From contig NZ_JBKBQG010000007.1 of NCBI RefSeq assembly GCF_046292825.1, positions 59,704 to 123,703 of the forward strand: DNA of 64,000 bases, written 5' to 3'. This DNA comes from Salinarimonas sp046292825. GTDB lineage: Bacteria; Pseudomonadota; Alphaproteobacteria; Rhizobiales; Beijerinckiaceae. The notes beneath the pieces were generated by a model. That model had not been told where the DNA came from, ran no database searches, and saw only the letters and a program-made list of their open reading frames with translations. The position numbers and the translations under genes were made by a program. This document shows positions 8,543 through 16,783 of this stretch, in pieces. Numbering within the stretch: the stretch's first letter is position 1; each line of letters begins with the position of its first letter.

Positions 8543-9298
8543 CTACTCTCCGCTCTGCGTGACGTCGGGGGTCTCCCAGGCGAGGTGCTGGCCGCCGTCG
8601 ACCGCGATCATCTGGCCGGTGACGCTGCGCGCGCCGATCAGATAGAGGAGCGCGTCGGCGATCTCGTCGGGCGTTCCGCCGTGGCGCAGGGGCACGCTCG
8701 CGCTCTGGCGCGCGAAATCCTCGGGGTGCTGGCGGGGGCCCACCAAAGTCGGGCCGGGGCCGATGGCGCAGACGCGCACGCGCGGGGCGAGCGCCTGCGC
8801 CATGGTGCGCGTCGCCGTGAAGAGCGCGGATTTGGAGATCTGGTAGGAGAAGAACGCCGGCGTCTCCTTCCACACCCGCTGATCGAGGATGTTGACGACG
8901 AGGCCCTCGGCGTCTTCGGGCAGTCCGGCGGCGAGATCGCGCGCGAGCACGAGCGGCGCGGTGAGATTGATCGCGAGCGTGCGCTCGAAGGCGGTGCGGT
9001 CGAGATCGGCGATGCCGTCGGGCTCGAACACGCTCGCATTGTTGACGAGGAGATCGATCGGTTGGCCCAATCGCTCCGAGGCGGCACGGAGAAGGCCGCC
9101 GACCGCGCCCCCGTCGGCGAGATCGCCGACGACGACGCCAGCGCGCCCGCCCTCGCGCTCGATCGCGTCCGCGAGCCCCTCGGCGTCCGTGCGCGAGGCG
9201 TTGCAGTGGATCGCCACCGCGAACCCCTCGCGCGCGAGCCGCTCGACGAGCGCCCGCCCGATCCGCTTCGCCCCCCCGGTCACCAGTGCCGCGCGCAT
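8543..9298 (-). CDS. SDR family oxidoreductase, pteridine reductase-like
   Basis: NAD(P)-dependent short-chain dehydrogenase/reductase. Visible motifs: the cofactor loop TGGAKRIGRA near the N-terminus, NNAS near residue 85, the catalytic YxxxK as YQISK, and GPGPTL after it. The TGGAKRIG loop and the GPGPTL segment resemble FolM/PTR1-like dihydropteridine reductases more than fatty acid or sugar SDRs, but the substrate is not certain. I start at the ATG at 9296-9298, which has GGAAGGG six bases upstream; the earlier ATG at 9314-9316 would place that ribosome-binding site inside the gene. 251 residues. Confidence 0.85.
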   Translation of the reverse strand: MRAALVTGGAKRIGRALVERLAREGFAVAIHCNASRTDAEGLADAIEREGGRAGVVVGDLADGGAVGGLLRAASERLGQPIDLLVNNASVFEPDGIADLDRTAFERTLAINLTAPLVLARDLAAGLPEDAEGLVVNILDQRVWKETPAFFSYQISKSALFTATRTMAQALAPRVRVCAIGPGPTLVGPRQHPEDFARQSASVPLRHGGTPDEIADALLYLIGARSVTGQMIAVDGGQHLAWETPDVTQSGE

Positions 9299-9370
9299 AA
9301 AATTCCCTTCCGACATGGCGGAGGGCTTACGCGCGGCGGGCCCGAGCGGATCGCGGGCGGATCGTGCGTG

Positions 9371-9664
9371 TCAGTCCTCGTCCTCGTCGTCCTCCTCGAG
9401 GCCGTCGATGTCGATCAGGAAGACGACGACCGGATCCTCGTCGTCCTCCTCGTCCTCCTCGTCCATCTCCGCCTCGTCGAAGGCGGCGACCTCCTCGTCG
9501 GTGGCGCGGCGGATGGTGAGGGGGCTCGTGCCGTCCCAGATCATCCCGCCCTCGCTCTCGAGGTCGATCAGCTCCTCGGCGATGCTCTCGAGCAGGTCCT
9601 TGGCGTCCTTCTCGGAGGCGTCCGTGACGGCGATGGCGCGGCCGTCGATCTCGAGCGTGAACAT
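9371..9664 (-). CDS. hypothetical acidic protein
   Basis: 97-residue protein of unknown function. The first 70 residues look folded (MFTLEIDGRAIAVTDA start, a helix KDAKDLLESIAEELIDLES, then MIWDGTSPLTIRRAT), followed by a very acidic region with runs of Glu and Asp and a C-terminal EEDDEDED tail. The acidic tail is coded by near-repeats of TCGTCCTCC on the plus strand. It lies between the SDR and pseudouridine synthase genes on the same strand, 48 bases from the latter, so they may be co-transcribed. I do not recognise a named family. Confidence 0.7.
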   Translation of the reverse strand: MFTLEIDGRAIAVTDASEKDAKDLLESIAEELIDLESEGGMIWDGTSPLTIRRATDEEVAAFDEAEMDEEDEEDDEDPVVVFLIDIDGLEEDDEDED

Positions 9665-9712
9665 GTGTCTTCGTCCTCGTGTGGGCGCGTGGGCCCGGGT
9701 TGAACGCTCAAC

Positions 9713-10948
9713 TCATTCCTCGGGTGCCTCGACGATCGGATCGTAGGCGTCCGTGTCGAGACCGAGGAGGTTGAAGGTCTGGCGCATGTGCGGCGGCAGG
9801 GGGGCGGTGACGTCGATCGGCTTGCCGGTGCGCGGATGCGGGACGACGATGCGCCGCGCGAGCAGGTGGAGCCGGTTCTGGATGCCGCCGGGCAGCTCCC
9901 AGTTCTCGACGTTGAAATATTTGGCGTCGCCGATGATCGGGTGGCCGATATGGGCGGTGTGGACGCGCAGCTGGTGCGTGCGCCCGGTCACCGGCTTGAG
10001 CGAGAGCCAGGCGAGCTTCTGGGCGGATTGCTCGACGACGGCGTAATAGGTGAGCGCGTGCTCGGCGCCCTCGTCGCCGTGCTTGGCGACGCGCATGCGG
10101 CTGTCGCCGTCGGGCAGCATCTCCTTGGCGATGTAGGACGACACGCGCCCCTGCCGGGTGCGCGGCACGCCCGCCACGATCGCCCAATACACCTTCCGCG
10201 TGGCGCGCGAGCGGAAGCTCTTCGAGAGCACGCTCGCGGCGAAGCGCGATTTCGCCACGACGAGGCAGCCAGCCGTCTCCTTGTCGAGCCGGTGGACGAG
10301 GCGGGGCTTCTCGCCCTTCTCGTCGCGCATCGCCTCGAGCAGGCCGTCGACATGGCGCGTCGTGCCCGATCCGCCTTGCGAGGCGAGGCCGGCGGGCTTG
10401 TCGAGCACGAGGACGTCCTTGTCCTCGTAGAGCGTGATCGACTTGAGGAATTCGAGATCGCCCTCGTTGCGCGCGCTCGAGCGCGGGCGCTCGACGTCGA
10501 GCTCGAGCGGCGGCACGCGCACGGAGGCGCCGACCGGCAGACGATCGTTCGGCTTCACGCGCTTGCCGTCGACGCGCAGCTGACCCGTGCGCACGATGCG
10601 CTGGACGTGGCTGAAGGCGAGGCGGGGGAAGCGGGCGGTCAGGAAGCGATCGACGCGCATGTCCGCCTCGTCCTGGGTGACGACGAGGGTCTGGATGCCG
10701 GTCGCGAGCGTCTGCGTGGTGGCGTCCTTCTGGACGCGCTTTTGGGAGGGGGGACGCGGGGGGCCTTTGGCCTGCCCTATGCCGGGGCCGGCGGAGGGCT
10801 TCGCGCGCGGGCGCCCCTCCCGCTTGCCGTCGGCGGCCTTGCCGTCCGAAAGCTTGGCTTCGGCGGCGGCCGAGCGAATCCTCTGGCGCGCGGTCTTGCG
10901 CGAGGAGGTGGGCCGGCCTGCGCCGCGGGGAGGTCGAGTTACGCTCAT
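9713..10948 (-). CDS. RluA family 23S rRNA pseudouridine synthase
   Basis: Isomerises specific uridines in rRNA to pseudouridine. A basic, low-complexity N-terminal tail (1-75) is followed by an S4 RNA-binding domain (about 95-150) and the catalytic domain with HRLDKETAG (219-227), in which Asp222 is the catalytic aspartate. Later motifs RTHQLRVH and GHPIIGDAKY are typical of the RluC/RluD branch. At 411 residues it is longer than E. coli RluC (about 320), the excess being the N-terminal tail. RluC-like specificity is most likely but not proven by sequence, so no symbol is given. Confidence 0.9.
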   Translation of the reverse strand: MSVTRPPRGAGRPTSSRKTARQRIRSAAAEAKLSDGKAADGKREGRPRAKPSAGPGIGQAKGPPRPPSQKRVQKDATTQTLATGIQTLVVTQDEADMRVDRFLTARFPRLAFSHVQRIVRTGQLRVDGKRVKPNDRLPVGASVRVPPLELDVERPRSSARNEGDLEFLKSITLYEDKDVLVLDKPAGLASQGGSGTTRHVDGLLEAMRDEKGEKPRLVHRLDKETAGCLVVAKSRFAASVLSKSFRSRATRKVYWAIVAGVPRTRQGRVSSYIAKEMLPDGDSRMRVAKHGDEGAEHALTYYAVVEQSAQKLAWLSLKPVTGRTHQLRVHTAHIGHPIIGDAKYFNVENWELPGGIQNRLHLLARRIVVPHPRTGKPIDVTAPLPPHMRQTFNLLGLDTDAYDPIVEAPEE

Positions 10949-11021
10949 GGGGAGGCTCTAGCACCGGCCTCTCGCGCGCGCAAAAGCAATTCGCGTCCGA
11001 ACGGGCGGCGGCCCGCGCGCA

Positions 11022-11050
11022 CTTTGCAAGCCACGCTCGGCACCCTATCT
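11022..11050 (+). promoter_or_regulatory. possible RpoH heat-shock promoter of hspQ
   Basis: CTTTG at 11022-11026 and CCTATCT at 11044-11050 are 17 bases apart, close to the alphaproteobacterial RpoH pattern CTTG-N17/18-CYTATNT. The -10 matches fully; the -35 has one extra T. It lies 19 bases before the hspQ ATG. Confidence 0.4.
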
Positions 11051-11068
11051 CTCGGCTCGGAGGACGAC

Positions 11069-11398
11069 ATGGCGCTTCGCGAGGCGAAATTCGGTATCGG
11101 TCAGGTGGTGCGGCACCGCCTCTATCCGTTCCGCGGAATCATCTTCGACGTCGACCCGGTCTTCGCGAACACCGAGGAATGGTGGCTCGCGATCCCCGAG
11201 CACGCCCGCCCGCGCAAGGACCAGCCCTTCTACCACCTGCTCGCCGAGAACGCGGAGACGGAATACGTCGCCTACGTCTCCGAGCAGAACCTCGTGCCGG
11301 ACACCTCCGACGCCCCCCTGCGCCACCCGATGGTGCCTACGCTCTTCGAGCGCGCCGAGGACGGCACCTACCGCGCGAAGACGGTCGCGGCGAATTGA
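11069..11398 (+). CDS. hspQ: heat shock protein HspQ (YccV-like)
   Basis: Small cytoplasmic protein of the hemimethylated-DNA-binding/HspQ family; in E. coli it is heat-induced and promotes degradation of some proteins by the Lon protease. The family core is plain: KFGIGQVVRHRLYPFRGIIFDVDP at the N-terminus, EEWW, PFYHLLAENAETEYVAYVSEQNL, and HPMVPTLF near the end. 109 residues, normal. The ATG at 11069 has GGAGGA (11059-11064) just upstream. A possible RpoH promoter precedes it, which fits a heat-shock role. Followed by a family A palindrome and the convergent ialB-like gene. Confidence 0.92.
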   Translation: MALREAKFGIGQVVRHRLYPFRGIIFDVDPVFANTEEWWLAIPEHARPRKDQPFYHLLAENAETEYVAYVSEQNLVPDTSDAPLRHPMVPTLFERAEDGTYRAKTVAAN

Positions 11399-11435
11399 GG
11401 GGGAGGGGGGAGGGGTGAGCGATCGGCTCGACGGT

Positions 11436-11610
11436 GTCATCCCGGGCCGCGAAGCGGACCCGGGACCCATATCCTCGACGATCGTCCGAGCGCGCATGCC
11501 GCGCTCGCGCTGCTGCCGAACCGCACATTCGTCGGAGAAACGCAGCCTATAGGCTGCGACCGACATGTCGTGGCTATGGGTCCCGGATCGCCTTCGGCGT
11601 CCGGGATGAC
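11436..11610. repeat. palindromic repeat family A, copy 1
   Basis: A 175-base element whose ends (GTCATCCCGGG and CCCGGATCGC...CCGGGATGAC) pair over about 36 bases with small side hairpins (CCGCGAAGCGG on the left, CGCCTTCGGCG on the right). The middle holds the inner palindromes GCGCATGCCGCGC and CAGCCTATAGGCTG. It lies between the convergent hspQ and ialB-like genes and fills most of the 284-base gap. Other copies: 31219-31395, 58329-58505, 60065-60238. Confidence 0.9.
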
Positions 11611-11682
11611 AGCCCTCGGGCATTTCGACGGATGCGCAGCGCGAGAGGGCGCTCGCGACCGAGCGCCCCCTCGTCGCCAGCC

Positions 11683-12378
11683 TTATTGCGGAGGCGCGTC
11701 GCCGGTCTGCTGCTCGAGGCGCTGGCGCAGTTCCTCGGAGCGGCGCTGGAGCTCTTCCTGCAGGCGGCGCTGCTGGGCTTCGAGCTCGGCCGGGTCGATC
11801 GGGTCGCCTTCCCAGCCGGCGGTGAAGCCTTCCAGCGGAACCGCGAAGGTCACGACCTGCGCCATCTGGTTCTGGACGCTGACGTTGAGCGTCGCGCCGG
11901 CCTTCATCTGGTTGACGACCTCGGTCGTGACCTGCGCCTCGGCGAAGCAGCCATTGGGGAAGCAGACCGCGAAGGCGCCGTTGGTCGGCCGGTTCTGGTC
12001 GGCGGCGAAACGGATGCCGGGCTGCAGCAGGAGGCCGAGCGGCATCAGGAAGCGCGCGACGATCTGGTCCTCCTGACCCTCGGGCGCGTCGATGTCGTAG
12101 ATCGCGACCGCCAGCACCGGCTGGCCCTGCTCCGACACGAAATCGCGCGTCGTGTAGCAGATGCGCGCATTCGTCTCGGGATCGTCGCCGCACAGCTTGG
12201 TCCAGCCGGTCTGCGACGGCTCGGGGACGACGGGGATCACGGCCGGGCCGGCTCCCTCGGGTACGGGCGCCGTCTGCGCGAGCGCCGCGAGCGGCCCGAG
12301 CGCGACGGCGGCCAAAGCGAGAGCGGTGGAGCGCCCGATCGACGTCCGCTTACGCGCGATTCGTGCCGAAAACGACAT
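11683..12378 (-). CDS. invasion-associated locus B (IalB) family protein
   Basis: Exported protein of the IalB family, first known from Bartonella and widespread in Hyphomicrobiales; its molecular role is not established. Signal peptide at 1-35 (basic N-terminus, then STALALAAVALGPLAALAQ). The IalB domain follows with the cysteine-containing WTKLCGDDPETNARICYT, the RFLMPLGLLLQPGIRF block and CFPNGCFAEA. The last 40 residues form a Gln/Glu/Arg-rich predicted coiled coil (LEAQQRRLQEELQRR onward), an extension not typical of the family. The ATG at 12376-12378 has AGAGGA upstream. 231 residues. Divergent from the YejA-like gene across 240 bases. Confidence 0.85.
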   Translation of the reverse strand: MSFSARIARKRTSIGRSTALALAAVALGPLAALAQTAPVPEGAGPAVIPVVPEPSQTGWTKLCGDDPETNARICYTTRDFVSEQGQPVLAVAIYDIDAPEGQEDQIVARFLMPLGLLLQPGIRFAADQNRPTNGAFAVCFPNGCFAEAQVTTEVVNQMKAGATLNVSVQNQMAQVVTFAVPLEGFTAGWEGDPIDPAELEAQQRRLQEELQRRSEELRQRLEQQTGDAPPQ

Positions 12379-12618
12379 CCTTGAGGTCCTCTTGCAATCC
12401 GCTGGGGATTTCCTGGTCGACTTCGCGGGCGCGGCGGTTCCGCCCCCGGCCCGTGCATCCACGCCGATAACGGCGAAGGCATGGCACGCGCCGCGCTCTT
12501 GTAGCCGCTCGCGCGCGCGGTTTCCAGTCGCTATAAGAGCGATCGTCGAGAGGCCGCGCGACGCTCCGATTCGCGGAGGTCGCGGCCGACGCCACGAGAA
12601 GAACGAGGGACCCGAGCC

Positions 12619-14472
12619 GTGCCCCACTCTGCCGACCCCCGCGCCGGAACCCGTGCGCCGCACGCTCTCGCCGCGCTCGCCGCAGGCGCGGCCCTGCTCG
12701 CGTCCGCGTTCCTCGCCGCCCTCTCGCCGCTCGCCGCCGGCGAGATCGCGCCCGCCCACGGCATCGCCATGCACGGCGAGCCCGCTCTGCCCGCCGATTT
12801 CGAGCGATTCCCCTATGCCGATCCGAACGCGCGGCGCGGCGGGCGTAAGGTGCTCGCGCTGCAGGGCACCTACGACAGCCTCAATCCCTTCGTCGTGCTC
12901 GGCGTCGCGCCAGATCTCGCCCCCCGATTCGTGCTCGAGAGCCTGATGACGCGCTCGCTCGACGAGCCCTTCACCGTCTACGGCCTCGTCGCGCGCTCGG
13001 TCGAGATGCCCGAGGACCGCTCGCAGGCGACGTTCCGGCTCGACCCGCGCGCGCGCTTCTCGGACGGCGTGCCGCTCACCTCCGAGCACGTGCGCGCCTC
13101 CGTCGAGCTCCTGCGCCGGCACGGCAAGCCGTTCCACCGCACCAATTTCGCGCGCATCGTCGAGATCGAGACGCCCGACGACCACACGATCCGCTTCGTC
13201 TTCGACGACAGCGGCGATCGCGAATTGCCGCTCCTCGTCGCCACCGCCCCGATCTTCGCGACCCACACGATCGATCCCGAGACCTTCGACCGCACGACGC
13301 TGCGCCCGATGATCGGCTCGGGGCCCTACCGCTTCGGCACGATCGCGCCGGGCGAGCGCGTGAGCGTGGTGCGCAGGGACGATTATTGGGGCGAGGACCT
13401 GCCCGTGCGGCGCAACCTCTTCAATTTCGACGAGATCCGCTACGAGTTCTTCCGCGACGCCAACACGATGTTCGAAGCCTTCAAGACGGGCGTCTACGAT
13501 TGGCGCGAGGAGGGCGACCCGACGCGCTGGGCGACGGGCTACGACTTCCCCGCCATCCAGGACGGACGAATCGTGCGCGAGGAGGTCGAGATCCGGCGCC
13601 CCAACGGGATGACGGGCTTCGTCTTCAACACGCGCCGGGAGATGTTCGCGGACGTGCGCGTGCGCGAGGCGCTCGGTCTCCTGTTCGACTTCGAATGGGT
13701 GAACGCCAACCTCCTGTTCGGGCTGTTCGCCCGTGCCGGCAGCTATTTCGACGGTGCCGACCTCTCCGCCCGCGGGGTGCCGGCCGACGAGGCCGAACGC
13801 GCGCTCCTCGCGCCCTTCGCGCAGGCGGTGCGTCCGGACATCCTCGAGGGCACCTGGCATCCGCCCGTGAGCGACGGCTCGGGCCGCGACCGGGTGCTGA
13901 TCCGGCAGGCGGTCGAGCTCCTCGGCGAAGCGGGCTATCGGCTCGACGGCAACGTGATGCGCTCGGTCGCCACCGGCCAGCCGCTCGCCTTCGAGTTCCT
14001 CGCCGTCTCCCGCCAGCAGGAGCGGATCGCGCTCAATTACGCGCAGGCGCTGCAGCGCATCGGCATCCAGATGTCGATCCGCCTCGTCGACGACGCGCAA
14101 TATTGGCGCCGGCTCGCCTCGTTCGATTTCGACATGATCCAGTGGTCCTGGCGGGTCTCGCCCTCGCCGGGCAACGAGCAGGTGAACCGCTGGTCGAGCG
14201 TCGCCGCCGAGCGCGAAGGCTCGCTGAATTATTCGGGCGCGCGCGAGCCCGCGATCGACGCGATGATCCAGACGATGCTCGCCGCGACGACCCGCGAGGA
14301 TTTCGCCGCGGCGGTCCGCGCGCTCGACAGGCTCCTCCTGTCGGGCTTCTACGTCGTCCCGCTCTACGTGCAGCCGGCGATCTGGATCGCCTACGACGCG
14401 TCGCTGCGGCGTCCCGAGGCGGAGCCGTTGCTCGGCATTCCGACCGAGTTGTGGTGGCGCGAATCACGCTGA
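12619..14472 (+). CDS. YejA-like peptide ABC transporter substrate-binding protein
   Basis: Periplasmic SBP_bac_5 family protein, probably for oligopeptides. Signal peptide in about residues 1-41. The motifs YADPNARRGG and GTYDSLNPFVV soon after it, GSGPYRFG in the middle and the YWRRLASFDFDMIQWSW segment match the YejA/microcin C-uptake group. 617 residues, normal. Start is a GTG at 12619 with GAGGGA nine bases upstream. The yejBEF permease and ATPase genes that normally go with yejA are absent here; the next gene is an AMP-binding-like protein. Either it works with a transporter encoded elsewhere, or the neighbour is functionally linked; I cannot tell which. Confidence 0.85.
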   Translation: MPHSADPRAGTRAPHALAALAAGAALLASAFLAALSPLAAGEIAPAHGIAMHGEPALPADFERFPYADPNARRGGRKVLALQGTYDSLNPFVVLGVAPDLAPRFVLESLMTRSLDEPFTVYGLVARSVEMPEDRSQATFRLDPRARFSDGVPLTSEHVRASVELLRRHGKPFHRTNFARIVEIETPDDHTIRFVFDDSGDRELPLLVATAPIFATHTIDPETFDRTTLRPMIGSGPYRFGTIAPGERVSVVRRDDYWGEDLPVRRNLFNFDEIRYEFFRDANTMFEAFKTGVYDWREEGDPTRWATGYDFPAIQDGRIVREEVEIRRPNGMTGFVFNTRREMFADVRVREALGLLFDFEWVNANLLFGLFARAGSYFDGADLSARGVPADEAERALLAPFAQAVRPDILEGTWHPPVSDGSGRDRVLIRQAVELLGEAGYRLDGNVMRSVATGQPLAFEFLAVSRQQERIALNYAQALQRIGIQMSIRLVDDAQYWRRLASFDFDMIQWSWRVSPSPGNEQVNRWSSVAAEREGSLNYSGAREPAIDAMIQTMLAATTREDFAAAVRALDRLLLSGFYVVPLYVQPAIWIAYDASLRRPEAEPLLGIPTELWWRESR

Positions 14473-14522
14473 GGGCGCATGATCGGCGCGGGGAACGTCG
14501 CGATGGCGAGCGGGGAGGGGGC

Positions 14523-15818
14523 ATGAGCGCTGTGGCGGCTCAGGAGGAGGCGCGCGGCGCCGCGGAGCGCGAGGGCGCGCGCGGCGGGCTCTCGCGCCTG
14601 TTCGAGGCGGCGCTCGCGCGTCAGCCGGGCGCGCTCGCGCTCCTCGACCAGGAGGGCCGCGAGGCCTGGAGCGGGCGCCCGCGCATCGCTTGGAGCCTGC
14701 GCGCCGCCGAGCCGATGGTGGCCCGGCTCGCCGCCTTCTTCGCCGGGCTCGACCTGCCGCGCGGCGCCTGCGTCGCGGTGATGCTGCCGGGCGGCGCCGA
14801 GATCTGCCTGACGATCCTCGCGCTCGAGCGGGCGGGCCTCGTCCCGGCGATGATCCCCGCCGCCACGGGGCCGGCCGAGACCGCGCGGGCGGTCGAGGCG
14901 ACGCAGGCCGTCGCGATCGTCACCCAGGCCATGATCGGCGACCTGCGGCCCGCCGAGGCGGCCCGCGACATCGCCATGGCCTATTTCGGCCTGCGTTTCG
15001 TCCTCGCCTTCGGCCCCGGAATTCCGGACGGCGTGATCGAGCTCGACCGCGTGCTCGTCGCCGACGACCAGGCACGCCTGCGCGCCCGTGCCGAGGAGGG
15101 CGCGGAGGACGCGCCCGCCCTGCCCGAGAGCGGCGGCGGCGTGGAGATCGACTCCGGCATCGTCACGCTCGCGCGCGGCGAGGGGCCTCTGCGGGCCGTG
15201 TTCCGCCCCGGCGCCTCCTGGCTCGCGGCGACCGCCCATTTCCTCTCGGTCGCCCGGATCGCGCCCGACGAGCGCATCCTCAGCCTCGTCGCGCCCGACG
15301 ATCTCGCCGGTCTCGTCACCGGCCCCTTCGCCGCGCTCGCCGCCAGCGTCGCCTACGAGGCGCACGGCCTGTTCGACGGCCCCGCGCTCGCGGCGAGCCT
15401 CGCGCGGGAGCGCCCGGTGCGGCTCGTCGCGCCGGCTTTCCTGGAGGAGCGGCTGGCGGCGGCGCGGCTGCCGTCCTGCGTGACCGGTATCGTCCTCGTC
15501 CATCAGGCGCCGACGCGGTTCAAGCGGCGGGTCGCGCTCGATCGGCCGGTGATCGACGTGCTCTCCCTCGGCGAATGGGCGCTGCTCGCGGCTTCGCGCA
15601 TCGATCCGAGCCGCGTCAGCTTCCCGCTCGAGCCGGCGCCGACCGGAGCGGGTCTCCTCTCGCTGCGCTGCGACGAGGCCGGGCGGATCATGGTCGAGGG
15701 ACCGGCGGCGCGCACGCGCCTCGTCGATCGCGCGGGAGGGGAGCCGAGATGCCCGCCCTCGCGCTCGACCGGTTACGTGGCCGAGCGTTTCGCCGGGCTC
15801 ATGATCGCCGTGTCCTGA
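14523..15818 (+). CDS. degenerate AMP-binding (acyl-CoA synthetase-like) protein
   Basis: Resembles the N-terminal part of acyl-CoA synthetases (ANL superfamily): an N-terminal region equivalent to MVARLAAFFAGLDLPRGACVAVMLPGG, then LTILALERAGLVPAMIPA. Where active enzymes carry the ATP-binding TSGTTGxPK loop, this protein has VTLARGEGPLRAVFRPGASWL (about 217-237), so the Thr/Ser/Gly loop and its Lys are gone, and I find no YGxTE motif and no C-terminal catalytic Lys domain. At 431 residues it is about 100 short of a full enzyme. Reading frame and codon use look intact, so it is probably a functional non-enzyme rather than a pseudogene. ATG at 14523, 50 bases after the YejA-like gene. Confidence 0.7.
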   Translation: MSAVAAQEEARGAAEREGARGGLSRLFEAALARQPGALALLDQEGREAWSGRPRIAWSLRAAEPMVARLAAFFAGLDLPRGACVAVMLPGGAEICLTILALERAGLVPAMIPAATGPAETARAVEATQAVAIVTQAMIGDLRPAEAARDIAMAYFGLRFVLAFGPGIPDGVIELDRVLVADDQARLRARAEEGAEDAPALPESGGGVEIDSGIVTLARGEGPLRAVFRPGASWLAATAHFLSVARIAPDERILSLVAPDDLAGLVTGPFAALAASVAYEAHGLFDGPALAASLARERPVRLVAPAFLEERLAAARLPSCVTGIVLVHQAPTRFKRRVALDRPVIDVLSLGEWALLAASRIDPSRVSFPLEPAPTGAGLLSLRCDEAGRIMVEGPAARTRLVDRAGGEPRCPPSRSTGYVAERFAGLMIAVS

Positions 15819-15907
15819 GATCGGAGGGCGGCGCGTCGACGATCGCGCAGCGACGGCCGAGCATTGTGCGCTGCGAAAAATCTCTGCACAAGTCGGTATT
15901 CTGCTGT

Positions 15908-15932
15908 GGAACAGGCGCCCGGAATGTGCGTT
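15908..15932 (+). promoter_or_regulatory. EcfG-type general stress promoter
   Basis: GGAAC (15908-15912), 16 bases, CGTT (15929-15932): a full match to the EcfG consensus in the 159-base gap ahead of the pseudo-receiver gene. The -10 element is 45 bases before that gene's ATG. Confidence 0.6.
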
Positions 15933-15977
15933 GATGAGACGGCTCGCCACCTTCGGAGCCGTGGGACAAAGAGAGCG

Positions 15978-16346
15978 ATGACTTCCCTCAGACGCATCGT
16001 GATCGTGGACGACGGCGAGCGCGCGACCGATTCCGGCCTCTCCGTCGAACTCGCCGAGAATGGCTATGCGAGCGTCACCACGTCGCTCGAAGCGGCGGAC
16101 GAGGTGCTCGCGCTCATTCCGACGCCGGCCGCCATCGTCCTGCAGATCCCCCGTTGCGCCTCGTCAGAGGACAGCGCGCGCTTCCAGGCGCTCGCCGATC
16201 GTCTGCGCGCGCGCCGCGGCACCTCCGGTCCGCCCGTCATCGTGCTCGATCCGCGCGAAAGCCTCGTCGACCGGCTCGCCGGCGGTTTCGCGTCGCTCCT
16301 CGAGGCCCGCGTCGGCGTGCCCGCGCTTGCGCGTCCCGACCGATAA
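15978..16346 (+). CDS. receiver-like protein lacking the phosphorylation aspartate
   Basis: 122-residue single-domain protein with the outline of a response-regulator receiver: RRIVIVDDGERA at the start carries the acidic pair (Asp11, Asp12), then LAENGYASVTTSLEAADEVL as helix 1/strand 2/helix 2, and AAIVLQIPRC as strand 3. The residue where the phospho-accepting Asp should be is Gln56, and the later Thr/Lys positions are not clear (VIVLDPRES). It therefore probably cannot be phosphorylated. ATG at 15978; longer in-frame starts are less likely because they run through the promoter. An EcfG-like promoter just upstream suggests general-stress control. Identity as a receiver fold is inference. 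Confidence 0.6.
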   Translation: MTSLRRIVIVDDGERATDSGLSVELAENGYASVTTSLEAADEVLALIPTPAAIVLQIPRCASSEDSARFQALADRLRARRGTSGPPVIVLDPRESLVDRLAGGFASLLEARVGVPALARPDR

Positions 16347-16453
16347 GCCGCTGCGCCTCGGCGCAAATTCCTATCGTCGTCCGGTTCCGGCAACCCCCTC
16401 TTAACGCTGCGCGCCGAAAATGCGCGCAAACGAGACGGACGGGGGATTTCGGA

Positions 16454-16684
16454 ATGATCGGATCGGGATCGGCGATCCTTTGGAGGACGCTCAAGATCGT
16501 CCTGGCGGTGGGCGTGATCAGCTATCTCGCCGCGGCCTCGCTCTCGCAGCATTTCGACCGGGACGCTCTCGCCCGCCTCGCGGGGCCGCAACAGGCGTCG
16601 CCGCTGATCACCGGCTCGATCCCGCCCGCGGTGCCGGGCCTCGCCGACGCGCGCCTCGACCCCTGCCTCATGCCCGAGCGCTGA
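16454..16684 (+). CDS. small single-pass membrane protein, hypothetical
   Basis: 76-residue protein with one predicted membrane helix (LKIVLAVGVISYLAAASL, about residues 13-30) and a Pro-rich tail containing SPLITGSIPP and ending PCLMPER. The SPLITGSIPP-like motif turns up in many small Hyphomicrobiales proteins of unknown role (from memory). ATG at 16454 with GGGGGA about eight bases upstream. It sits between the pseudo-receiver and nagA, all on the plus strand. No function assigned. Confidence 0.6.
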   Translation: MIGSGSAILWRTLKIVLAVGVISYLAAASLSQHFDRDALARLAGPQQASPLITGSIPPAVPGLADARLDPCLMPER

Positions 16685-16783
16685 CGCCGCCCCGCGCTTG
16701 CCGCGCCGCGCGGTCTGGTCCTATGCTCGTCGCGTGAGTGGACGTCGCACCGCTCTCGGATCGTCGCAGGCCCGGAGCCGTCC

